From: Siniperca chuatsi
Lineage: Eukaryota > Chordata > Actinopteri > Centrarchiformes > Sinipercidae
Assembly: GCF_020085105.1 (NCBI RefSeq)
Contig: NC_058062.1
Location: 4,986,945-5,050,944 of the forward strand
Direction of reading: 5' to 3'
Length of the DNA: 64,000 nucleotides
Shown here: positions 32,148 to 47,700 of the stretch, one piece after another
Position numbering within the stretch: the first letter of the stretch is position 1
Layout of the letters: every line of letters begins with the position of its first letter
Position numbers and translations under genes: made by a program
The notes under the pieces: model-generated
Database searches by the model: none
What the model was told of the DNA's origin: nothing
The model's input: only the letters and a program-made list of their open reading frames with translations

Positions 32148-32232
32148 CATACTTCCGGTTCAAATGTTCAAAATAAAACACACTTCACAAGAGGGTGTAG
32201 TTACGCACTGTGACCACTGAAGGGCGATGAAC
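32148..32232 (-). repeat. Dispersed repeat copy C, inverted (ETS-like and CTCF-like motifs)
   Basis: Read on the minus strand it has the layout of copy B: CGCCCTTCAGTGGTCACAGT, GCGTAACTACA, then TTTTATTTTGAAC and ACCGGAAGT (32159-32151). The CTCF-like core on the plus strand is CCACTGAAGGGCGA at 32214-32227, a weaker match. Confidence 0.7.
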
Positions 32233-32768
32233 ACTCATTATTATTATGCACTCACGAGAACCATGAACTCTAGTTATAACAATAGTCCTCTGGTTACATT
32301 TTAAATAAAACTTTTATATTAGTTACTTGTGTGGTTGACACTATATGTGCGTGAATTTCTTATGCTGAAACTTATCTAGAAAGTTATATGTTAAATATAA
32401 TACTTTACACAAACAAAGTCATAGAAATATGGGGAATAAAAACGCAAAAAAAGAAAGAAAAAGTTCACAAAATTATAAACATATAAACATAAATACAAAT
32501 CATCTGACAATCTTGTTCACAATGTTTCTTAAAAGAAGCGATGTCTTGTTTTTAGAGTTTTTACAGACAGAATCATAAAAAGTCTGCAGTTCATCACAAA
32601 ACAGGGTGAGAAACCTGTAGAAACTGAAGAAATCTGGCTTCATTAATGTGATGTTTGCCTAAAAGACAGAATTATTTCTATCGAATTATCTATTTGAGTG
32701 TTAGACTCTCTCTAAGTTAGTAAGACCATACTTTCTGTTTAATCAATGCTTTTATTTTTACATTAACA

Positions 32769-33029
32769 ACCGGAAGTCATGTGTAATATGTCGGACTTGG
32801 CCGTTCTTTAGGTCGTAACGAGAAATGCTACTCTTTGTTAAGTAAAGTGGGGAGAAATCTTGCTCTAAAACAAGATTTGTTTAATTAAATGGTCATTGTC
32901 ACCACATCTGCGTATATTTGCCCTTGCAAGTTAAAGTAACTGGTAGTAGTTTGCTTGCAAGACTACTTATTTCGTAGTTAGCTAACGCTAGCGTGTTAGC
33001 TGCTCAGACAACAGCTACAGTTCGGGAGT
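32769..33029 (+). promoter_or_regulatory. dcaf7 promoter and 5'UTR
   Basis: ACCGGAAGT, a consensus ETS/GABP-type site, lies at 32769-32777, followed by a moderately GC-rich 5' region up to the ATG at 33030. There is no TATA box at an obvious distance. The start codon lies in the first exon, since the frame is open into a good donor at 33167. The precise transcription start is unknown. Confidence 0.5.
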
Positions 33030-37246
<4,217 letters not shown>

Positions 37247-38355
37247 AACCACAAACATTTAGATGAAGAAGAAGAAGGAGCGTTGTTTCAGATTTGGACT
37301 TAATTCTTTGTCCTCGTCCCACTGCTTTCAAGACAAGGATGAGGTCACGAGTGAACTTTCGGAACGTGTTTGGAGTATCACACACCTACTCCACAATAAC
37401 CTGGTTTACATTTTCTCCCATCTCTTTCCTCCATTGTTCTTCTATTAAACGTGTTTAAGCTTTTATTTATTTTGCTCACAAGGTAGTGTTCGGCATCTGT
37501 ACAGCAGCTGTAAGAAGCTTTGAACTCTTAGCAGTTGTCCATGAAAATCAGATTTTTATACTTCTCAGTGTGATTTCAGCCAGCTGTGAGATTATCATGA
37601 AGGGTTTAGATGTAGTGTGTTTCATCTGTTTGATTTGTAAAGGTTGATACAAACTACTGTAGGTGGCAGAAGATGACCCCTCTAATATGTAGGAATATGT
37701 CGTAGCCTTCTTGTGGACTCCTACCATATTATTGGTGATTCAAAGATCAGTACATTATAGTCTTGTTTACCCCTGTGGCAATTTAAGCTGTTCAATTTTT
37801 AAAATGGGTGTGTGTCCAGTATCCTCTCTCTCCAAATGAAAGTATCGAGGCTCAAACTTGTGACCCGTGCATTTTTTTTAAAATTGTAATATAACGTGAG
37901 AGGGATTCATAGAATCACTGCAGCGGTGTTTGTCGTCTCATGATGTGTTTTAGTTTGGCTGCTGATGCTGTGAGGCAGCCATGTACAGCAACACTCAGAA
38001 CCTTCCAGAGCAACGTCGTTCAGCCTTTTTAACCCCCTACTTATTCTCTTCTTCTTCTTCTTTGTTTGTAGAAGATTGTGCTTGGAAAGCTGCGTTTTCT
38101 TTGTGTTAGAGTGAGCTGTGAAAGGGGAGGAGAGTTAAACAACTTTCTGACTGAGTCTGCCTCTCTTTTTTTTTTTTTTTTTTTTGTTGTTTTCAATAAT
38201 TAAAGGGTCATGTCCTTGTAGCATGCCATTACAAGGCAAAATGTACATACATATAAATATATCAACTTAAGATGTTGGTAAGCCAAGTGTTCATGTTGTA
38301 GCTTTTTCATAAAGTTTATTATTGAATTTGCTCTAATAAATTGTATTCCTCCGTG
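37247..38355 (+). other. dcaf7 3'UTR
   Basis: Runs from the TAA to an AATAAA at 38335-38340, giving a 3'UTR of about 1.1 kb. Earlier weaker signals (ATTAAA near 37,444; AATTAAAG near 38,199) could give shorter forms. A T-run of about 18 lies at 38,167-38,184. No coding content. Confidence 0.7.
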
Positions 38356-38481
38356 TCCTAGGAACAAACCTGTTGCTGTACTGTTGTTTTGTGAAGTTGG
38401 TTTTCAGAGACATGTCACTAGGAATTATCAATATTGTTATCTTTGCATGGCCTATGGTCATAATGTGTATAAAAAGCACAC

Positions 38482-38553
38482 AGGGGGCACCCAGATTTGA
38501 ACCAGGGACCTCTTGATCTGCAGTCAAATGCTCTACCACTGAGCTATACCCCC
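38482..38553 (-). tRNA. trnC-GCA: tRNA-Cys (GCA), copy 1
   Basis: A 72-nt tRNA gene without intron. It begins GGGGGTATAGCTCAGTGGTA (A box); the anticodon loop CTGCAGA gives GCA, and the B box reads GGTTCAAATCT. The acceptor stem GGGGGTA/TGCCCCC is perfect. A Pol III T5 terminator follows (AAAAA on the plus strand, 38471-38475). The T stem is CCTGG/CTGGG, so its two middle pairs are U-G and G-U wobbles where the 43,238 copy has C-G and G-C. It lies just past the dcaf7 3' end. Confidence 0.93.
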
Positions 38554-38854
38554 TGATGTTAATGTGGTGTTGATTTCATATCAGATCTAGAGCTCCCGTC
38601 TCCTGCTGTGTTTGCATAGCAAGTATTTGGGTGGTGTGAATGTGTGTTGCACGTGTGTCCTTTATAGACAGGTTGGCAAATTAAATTCTTATTTCTCATT
38701 TCCTAGAACCAAAATCTAAGCAAATGATAAATGTTTGTTTTATTTCCCAGGTTTCAGTCTCTTTAATTTCATTCCCAGGTGGCTGCTATAATACAAAGGT
38801 GATGTTGGTCTACCAGATTGGTTAACCATCACTTTCAAATCATTACCTAATTTC

Positions 38855-39734
38855 CAGTGGTGGAAGAAATGCTTGGATCCTTTACCTAAGTAAAGATACC
38901 AGCCAACAGTGTAAAAGTACTCCATTACAAGTAAAAGTCCTGTATTTAAAATCTGCCAAATGTACTCAAAATATCAAAAGTACTCATTCTTGGAAATTGG
39001 CCCCTGTGACTGACATATTATCATATATTACAGCAAGAGATTGTAACTACTGGTACATCAGTGAGTAAGCAGCATTCTACTGGTGTAACTGGTTGAGATG
39101 GTGCTAGTTTCAACTACTTTACATACAGTAAAGGTTAAGGAAGTTTATATATCCAGTCAGGCCAGAAAGATAAATGTGTAGGGTCATGAGATGATTAATG
39201 GGAGAGGAAAAAAGACAAAATAGTTACACAAATTTGTATTCTTTTTAAAAAAAAAATCTCTAATCATTCCTTTTATTGTGAAATGTTGGATAATTTCACC
39301 TCTTAGGGTCTTGGACAGTTATTTGAATGAAACCATCTGAGAGGTTTAGAGGGGAGAGCGATGTCTCTTTGGTGGAGCTGCGAATGACTCGTAGACATCT
39401 GAAATGGAAAAGGAAGCCCCAACTAGGCACTGCTTTTTTCACAGGGGTCACAGGCCAAAATGGTTGGGAATCACTGGTTTAATCTTTAACAATGCATTGT
39501 ATTTGATAAAATTATCATGTTTTTTTATGTAAATGTTAATCTGAAAAGTAACTAGTTACTATAGCTGTCAAATAAAAGTAGTGGATTAAAAAGTACAATA
39601 TTTCCATTATGAGCTGGAGTAGAGTAGAAGTATCATAAAATGGAATCACTCCAGTGAAGTACAAGTACTTCAAATTTTTACATTTACTCAAGGTCAGTAC
39701 TTAAATAAATGTACATAATTATTTTCCACCATAG
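38855..39734. mobile_element. hAT-like non-autonomous element with 8-bp target duplication
   Basis: The left end CAGTGGTGGAAGAAATGC and the right end ...TTTTCCACCATAG form terminal inverted repeats of hAT type. They are flanked by CTAATTTC and CTAATTTT, an 8-bp target duplication with one mismatch. Interior motifs include AGTGTAAAAGTACTCCATTA and AAGTACTTCAAATTTTTACA. There is no transposase. Relatives lie at 23.06-23.54, 39.95-40.18 and 59.99-60.57 kb. Confidence 0.75.
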
Positions 39735-39949
39735 CTAATTTTAAGATTTGTTCCCTCTACTCTGTCTCTACTGATAACTGCATCTCTAGTGACTTTCAGC
39801 CAAGCTACGCTAAACCTGGCTGTTTATGGAGCACTGGTGAGCCAACAAGAAGTTTGGGCTTAACATGATCAAAACAGTGTTAAATCACTGGTATACTCCT
39901 TAAATATTGAAGCTGGTTGAGGTGCAGCTTATTTTAAGTTATGTCTACT

Positions 39950-40179
39950 GTTGGTTAATTGAATTTACTGTATAACAGTGCATCATATTTTAGGTGCCCA
40001 GTACAGGTTTTCAAAATTAACCAGCAACTGTTAAATAAATGTATTGTCGTACGAAGTACAATTTGTCCATCTGAAATGTAGTGAAGTAGACGCATAATGT
40101 AACATAACATTTACATATCTCAGAAATGTATTAAAGCACAGTGATTGAGTAAATCTTTTTAAGTTAATTTCCACCACTG
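39950..40179. mobile_element. hAT-like element, right-end fragment
   Basis: Ends AATTTCCACCACTG at 40179, matching the terminus of the family seen at 38.86-39.73 kb, preceded by related AAGTACAATTTG and GTGAAGTAGA text. The left end is missing. Confidence 0.5.
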
Positions 40180-41783
40180 TATAGAAGTCATTCCTCATCA
40201 CCACCATCTTGACAGTGTCATTCAAGTTTGTTCATCCTTCAACCCGCATCAAATGCAGCTGCTTAACATGTCACACCCCATCCTGGTTTAACTCTGCATT
40301 TCCATCATTAAATACATTCTCAGTCACCCAAGAAAGTCCATCAGTTGAATCAGACTTGCAGTTGCAGTGTACACTTGCAGAGTTTAGTCAACTGTCACAT
40401 AGTGCTGAATGTTTCTTCTGTGACATTACATGTGGTGTTGCAGTTAGTATCCCAGTGCTTTGCTGAGTAATCTGAAAGAGAAAAGCATTTTGAACTCCCA
40501 GTGTAACTCTGCAGTGTCTTTAATCTAAAAAAAGATAAGTAACAGGAATTTGTGCTTCAAGAAACATACAGAATTAGAAATGTTTAAAAAGTCATTACAT
40601 TCACCTGTGGTTGGAACTGTGAAATCGTTGTAACAAAGGACGCCTTGAGACGACGCCTCTGCGTCTGTCTGTGATTGACAGTTACCATCCACTTCACTTG
40701 TCACTCCGTTGACATAAAACAACCTTCTGCAATTTTTACCTAAGTATCAAAGTCTATCCTCTGTGAATCAAAATGATCAGGAGAACAAGTCTTCTGATGT
40801 TGAAACCATGTGACCATGCCACTTTGCAAAAGTAGTTGACACATGTTTGAGTTGAACAGCGCAGATATACAGACACAGAAACAGGGGAAACCAAGCAAAG
40901 CAGTCATGATCAAAACAAAACTGTAAGAGCTATGTGTAAATGTACAATAAACTATAACGTTTTTCTGCTCTGCTTGATCGAGTACATTATAATACCTTCT
41001 CCTGATCAAATGACACGTTTAACAAGTACTGTTGATTCATGTCAAAAAGTCAGAACATGAAACATGAGATGAAAATTACATCCATTGCACCACCATCCTT
41101 CACAGTGTGCCAGACAGCTATGGTATGCCTTTTGATATTATTTCAACATACACCAAAACAGCAATAGTGAGTCTCTAACTTATAACACTCATAGTTATTA
41201 CATTTACTAGATGTATCATTCTTAATATAGCCAATACATCTCTAATATTAGGAAAATAATTTCAGTTCCAAGTAAATGATTACATTTTCCTCAAGTCTAA
41301 ATGTGCAATTGTTATACAAAGTGAATGTAGATAATGTGAAACATATTAGTAGTCCTTGACATTTCACCTCTGTTCAAGGAAACCTTGGCCTGGGATGCAG
41401 ATTGTGTAGCTTTCAGATCCAACGACAGCATGACGCATGTATGCGTATGTATGTATGTGTTTGCTGTCAACAAAATTTTCACAGTCTTCCCACCCTGCTG
41501 GGCAGGAATAATCTCTTCATTGCACAGGACCTCGGGTGTGAAGGGACGCTGGAGCACAAAACCACAGTAGCCTGTGAGGGCGCCATTAGACTCTGTATGT
41601 AAGAAACAGGAGGCACTCTGAACCCTCAGTGACGTCGAAGGCAAGGCATCCCAACCTCTACAGCAGCATCTGAACAGGACAGAGGAGGTTTTGAAGGGAG
41701 GAAAAAGGAAGTAACAGGGCGGGGAACATATGGCTGTCCTGTCCAAAGGACCAGGCTTTTGGGTGGTGTTGGTGATTGGTGTT
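40180..41783. other. Convergent intergenic region and kcnh6 3'UTR
   Basis: Between the end of the dcaf7 flank and the kcnh6 stop. The right part is presumably kcnh6 3'UTR. No AATAAA was found on the minus strand near the stop, and an ATTAAA occurs only near 40,520. A moderately long minus-strand frame at 41.31-41.8 kb has no recognisable content. Confidence 0.4.
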
Positions 41784-44700
41784 CTAGCTGCCTGGCAAGA
41801 CAGGGTCAGAGACATGCCTCTGGATCTCCTGCATCTCTGTGGAGGTCTCCAGGTGCTCAGGGAGGGAGGGGAAGCGCTGGCTGCTACATAGCAGTCCAGG
41901 AGGCTCTTGGGCCCCTAACAATTTAGGTGGATTGAGGTACACAGAGGGCAGATGTGGTGGGTCAGCCTCCGGTGACATGGACACGGTGTCATCAGAGGCC
42001 ACGGTGAGATGGATCCCGCTGGACAGGGAGTCCTTGGATTTGTGCTTGGAGTCAGAGTCTGGACTCTGGAAAGAGAGAGAAGGATTAAGCCTAACTCAGA
42101 CAGGACTAGTTTGTTGTGGGGACCCCTCCTCCTCCTCAAAATCTACCTACCAGCACCTCTGACGATCATTAATTGCCAGGCAACCAGCAGACACTCCAGG
42201 AAGTTACTGGTCCCCGGCCAAGAAATAGTTCGGCACACAACACCTTGTGAAGCAGGGAATTGTTGTTTTTACACTTCAGTTGTTGTATGGATTAAACACA
42301 TGTGATACGACATGTTAATTAGTGAGCTTTAGAGGTGCTGGTAGGTGGATTTTGTGATCTTTGGACAAAGCCAGAATAAGCATAGTTCCCAAAATGTCAA
42401 AATATTCCTTTAATTTCCAAGTTAAAGGATTTACAGCTTTGGAAAAGGTTAAAATGACTTGATGTTGCTGGAATTAGTCCCATAAGGATCCAAAAATGGA
42501 TGACTACAGAGCAGCAAACTTCTCATAACTTTAAATATGTAAACTGAACACAACACCTGTAGGAGTGAGGCAGAGCTGTCGATCTGTACTGGCTGGATTG
42601 GAGGGACAGTGTGGATTGTGGGTGGTCCCGTGCTGTACAGGTTGGTGGCGTGTGGCGGGTGAGGCGGGTGAGGGCTGGGGGACACAGCGCTGTAGGCTGG
42701 AGGCACCGGGGCCATCTGCCTCTGTAGGAGCTGCAGGATCACATTGATGTCTGCTGTCATACGGGTCTCGAGCCTTGGCAGGATAAAGAGAGACATCAGC
42801 AAATGTGACCTCAGGAATTTATCTTCACGATCAAAGAAACACACAGCTTAAAGTTCTACTAATGTTTTGACGCAATGCTTCGTAATCTTGAGTCTGCTTT
42901 TTCAAAAATGTCCACTAGGTTTCTCTCTTGCTCTCTCTACAGTATCTCACTCTTTCATGCACATATAAGCAGACAGGCAGTTATATGACTTACTTTACTG
43001 AGAATTTCTTTCTCACACATGACCCTTTCTTATCTCTATTTGTCTTTCCCTCCTCCTCTCCCTCCTCCCTTTCTCTCATACACATGCAACTCACATTAAC
43101 ACAGTCTACACAACCAGCTGGGAATTGATTTGCAAACACTGCAGGAGAAGAAGGGAGGAGCTGAAGTGACCTGAAGGCAAATATTGGTCATTGAATAATA
43201 ATAATGAAAGGCACCACCTATTAGTTCCTACATGCCAGGGGGTATAGCTCAGTGGTAGAGCATTTGACTGCAGATCAAGAGGTCCCCGGTTCAAATCCGG
43301 GTGCCCCCTCTTTTTTTTTTCCTTTCTTTTCATTTGTTACTACTCATACATAAAACCAACTGACCGGTTTAACTGGGACTGCAGAAGCTCCAGTCTGGAC
43401 TCCAGCTCACTGGGCCGATCCTCAGTGCAGGGTGGAGGGTGGAAACTGGCCCTGACTGAGGACGGTTGTCTCTGGCTCTCTGAAAACTGACTGGCTCTGC
43501 GGTCTGGCCAGTAGCCATACAGGCCTGACATGCTAATAGGGGCTGCTGCTGTGAAGAAGAAGAAGAATCCTGCTTTGATTTTTGAAACACTTTATTGTTA
43601 TTCAATAAATCATGCAATCTGTGGGCAAGATCGACTGTCTAGGAGGACCAGTCAGTGTGTACTTAACAGTGTTATTCTCGTTTGGGATTTTTCATTAGTT
43701 TTTATTTTCATATAATTTTCCATTTTTATTCTAATTTTGGTGTAATTTTACTACTTTTAGTGCTGGCATCATTTTAGTTATTTGTAATTTTATTGTTACT
43801 TTATTTTTACCTGATGTTTTTTGCAGATGTAGCAAAAGTGTGTTGGAAAAACTACAGCTTAGTAAACCTGGTGGGGAAAGAATCTCAGGTGCAAACTCTG
43901 AAGAGGGCACAGATGGAATTGAGATTTAAAAAGTAATCTGGTACACCTCTAAAATGTTTTAAGGCTCTATGGGGCCTATTGGAGACGTGACTGATGAAAG
44001 GATTGTAGGTAGTCTTTACCTGAGTATGGTGGTCCTCCAAGGTCTACAGGTGGTCCCATCCCAGCTGAAGGTCCACTGTGAGGCAGGAGGTTGACCACTG
44101 CTGGGGGATAGTCTCTGGTGTCACCCCCAGGGGGGTACAGCTCCCCCTTACTGTGTCCCATGGGCTTCATCTCTTCATCACTAGACTGTGAACAGATACT
44201 AGCGCTGCTGCAGAGGTCTTCCCAGTGGCGTCCTGCCATCGTGCCCCGGTGGTGGTTTGCAATCGGACAGGACTGATTGGGGTAAGAGTCCTCACGGTCC
44301 ATCCCGTCTGTACAGACAGGGTCACAGGACAGCCAGAAAAAGACAATACGGAGATTAGACAGAACACAAAAAACATGTGGAAATTTGTTATGCCTTGTCC
44401 CTCACTCACCTGGTCGGTTTCGACGACGCAGGGAGCTTCTCCGATGCCTTGTCCGGCGGTAGCCACATTCAGAGGTTGGGGTTGGCTGGTTTATTCTATC
44501 TGCCTGATACATATCAGCTTCAGTAATTCAAAAATACACACCAGATCTCATACTTAAAGGATATATACATTCTTGGACTGTCTTACATCATTATGTATAA
44601 TAAACCTATGATCTTTATCACACCTTTGGGGCCTGTGACCTTTCTATGAAGATTTTTTGCCTGTATAAGGTTGGTGTAATGGTGAGTCAAGAAAGAAGTG

Positions 44701-47700
44701 ATTGTGTGCTACTGAATTTAAAATCTACACTGAAGCAGCCAGGGATCCACAAGAATAAAGAAAACACACCAGGACACAAACAACAGGCCAAGACATGGCA
44801 GGTACATTACCAAAAGTCAATTATACATTTTTTTAGGATGGAATATTTCCTAGAATATAAGGACAAGGATACAATATAAAACTGAGAAGAGATAGTCTAA
44901 GTAGGTATGAATAAGTGATATCTTTTTGACCACTTGTTTGTGACCACTTGTGGTGCTATAGAGCTTCTTTTGCTGTGCATGCCATGCATAGAGGCAGTTA
45001 AGTGCCAAGAAGGTGGCGATATGCCAGTAAAAGAGGAGAAGAAAAACATTGCAAGCTGATATAACAAATGCAGGTTTCAAAGCATTTTTAAAAAGACTTT
45101 GCAAATGTTTCAGGAGGTAGGAAATTCATTTTGCCATGTTTGTGAGGCTTGAGGGATACACACAATAGGTCTTATATTTATAATGAAAACTCCACAGTGT
45201 GAGTTAAGTTGTCTTAATTCATTAATTCATGAAGTGACAGGTTTTCTTAGGCTCACATTATGCAAAAGGCCTGCAATCACTATTAGATTGGTGTTTCTAT
45301 GTGTAACATCGTCCTTTGGTGGCACTCACATCTCTCAGGTTGAAGGTGATCTCCAAGTTGTTCCAGAACATGTCAGAGAAGTCAGGATACATGTCCAGCA
45401 CTTCCAGCAAGTCGTCTCTCAGGATCTTGTGAAGGTCGCAGTACGTCAAAGCCCTGACATCAGCACTGGATTTACCTGGCCTCCCATACAGACTGATGGG
45501 TTCACCAAAGATGTCGTTCTTTCCTAAAGAAACCGCAGTAAAAGGAAAGACAAGCATGGGAAAAAAGTAACAGTTAATCAATAGATGTTTGACCAAGTGA
45601 ACAAGCCACTGCTAATAATAGTGAAAATAGTTTACTGACAACATTTTGATGGATGAATCTGATCCAAAACAAATGAAAAACAAAGCACTATAGTGACACT
45701 GATCTTCAACAGCACTGCTGCTCAACACAAATTGGTCCCCTCAAACACAGCTGAAAAAGAAATGACCTATGCAGCCTGGATCTGAGTGCTGGCCCTATTG
45801 ATGATCAATGCCACTGGAATGGAAGTGGAGCTGTGCCCAAACACCTCTGGCAACACAACACACAGAGAAGTGTGCATGTATGTGTGCTGTGCGGTGTAAA
45901 GGGCAGAGTGAGTTGTGTCTCTAGCTTGTGGAAGACATGAGAGGGTGGAAGAACAAACATATACACAAAAACGACAAAAGGAAAAGCACAGTAGGCCTAG
46001 TTAGTTAGTTATTTGTAGTTATTTAACAAACATTTTATGACATGATGTGGTTACACATTCAAAAATGCAATGATTTACCTCTTTTTCTGCAGTGTAAAAT
46101 GAAAATTTTTTTCCAATTTCAAGATTTCATCTTAGAGTTTGGTTATTTGTAATGGGCACTGGTCATTATTATTGACATTATAAGTAAAATGATTTGTTGA
46201 TTATTTAAATGAGTGACTGATAATGAAAATAATGGCTGATTTGCAACCCTACTAGAAAAAAGGACAAAGTAAACAGAACTTCCACTGTGGCTTGCAGCTC
46301 ACCTAGTATGGCCACCACCACATTGTCCCTGAGGATTTCTATAGAGCCTCTGGAAATGAAGTAGAGGGCGGTGAGAATGTCCCCACTGTGGACCAGCGTG
46401 TCACCCGGTGGAGCGTGGGTGGTCTTGAATCTCATGGCTAGAGCCCGCAGGCAGCCTTTGTTGGCACCTCGAAAAGCTTTGCAGTTCTGCAGCAAGCTGC
46501 GGTTCAAATGGAGGCAGATGTCAGCCTGCAGACACTCAGGGAAACCCTTTAAAACCTGCAGGGCAACAGAGGACGTTGGGTGAATCTATTGCAAATAATT
46601 CTTCATGTTATTTTTCATTTTTCCTGCACCTATATGTCTTATATCTTTTAAACCATGTAATCTAACAAATGCCAAATGAATCTGAAATGTACATAAAAAG
46701 AAACTGTGGGGTGAGAGAAGGAGAGCAATGTGTCAGATTGATTCAGACAGGGCACAAAGGACAGTAGCTCCAAGTGATTATCTATTCTCACATTGAATTG
46801 GCAAGCACTAATGCTGTGCTCTGGCTGCATTATGCTTTGGTAATGTTGGCAGCTCAGCAGCGATATGACGCACATCATCACTAAAAATGTAGTCTCCCAA
46901 AGTAGGAGCTTCAGTGGAAACACTCACGTATGTGTGTTTAATTGAGAAGGGAGCACCCAGAGTTGAACTGGGGACCTCTTGATCTGCAGTCAAATGCTCT
47001 ACCACTGAGCTATACTCCCTACTGTCATAGATGACAAAAAGCAGACTGTGACAAAGGTTTTGTTGAAAGGCAAAGATAAAAAAACAACTATTTCTCATTC
47101 TGAAAGCAAATTCACTTGCAATGCAACATAGAAAACCTGTTCAGTTCAATGTGGAAAAACTGGGTCATTGTGACAGCAAAGAACAAGGCGAACAACCCAT
47201 GTAGGTCAAACACAGAATATCAAAGGTAATGCTGCAAATGATGACAACAATGGGATATATCAAAAGACTACCTGAGGAAAGCAAGTGTGCTAATATATAT
47301 TTTTTGTAAAGCTGTTTTTTTCACCATCCACTTCAGTGCCTAGAATTTGTTAGGCATGTTTCAATGACATATTTTGAGGATAGCACAACAAATGCGTATA
47401 TAGTCCTACAGTATCTATGTTGATAATGAATGCACAAATAAGTAGATGTTTGCACTTTACATGCCTAGAGGTTTGACTGAGGCATAACATAAATTGAGAA
47501 TTTTAAGTAGAAATTAAACATGCATTGTCAGCTCTTCTCAATATTTGTTCCAGCTGAGTGGCCAATATAGCAGTTGAGGGATCAGGCAGACAAAAGGTCC
47601 ATGAGTTATTGGGCAGGACAGGGGGCACCCAGATTTGAACTGGGGACCTCTTGATCTGCAGTCAAATGCTCTACCGCTGAGCTATACCCCCACATGCATT

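Larger units (their letters stand above)
30571..32768. other. Intergenic region between divergent ccdc47 and dcaf7
   Basis: About 2.2 kb of AT-rich DNA. It contains three copies of a dispersed repeat with CTCF-like and ETS-like motifs (separate entries), and no protein gene. Short frames at 31.1-31.3 kb show nothing recognisable. Confidence 0.6.

Noticed and set aside
41312..41815. 167-codon minus-strand frame overlapping the kcnh6 stop
   Set aside because: No recognisable domain and no splice context; most likely in the 3'UTR.
46948..47691. tRNA-like sequences as part of SINEs
   Set aside because: They retain full cloverleaf pairing and no SINE body or A-rich tail follows, so they are called tRNA genes.
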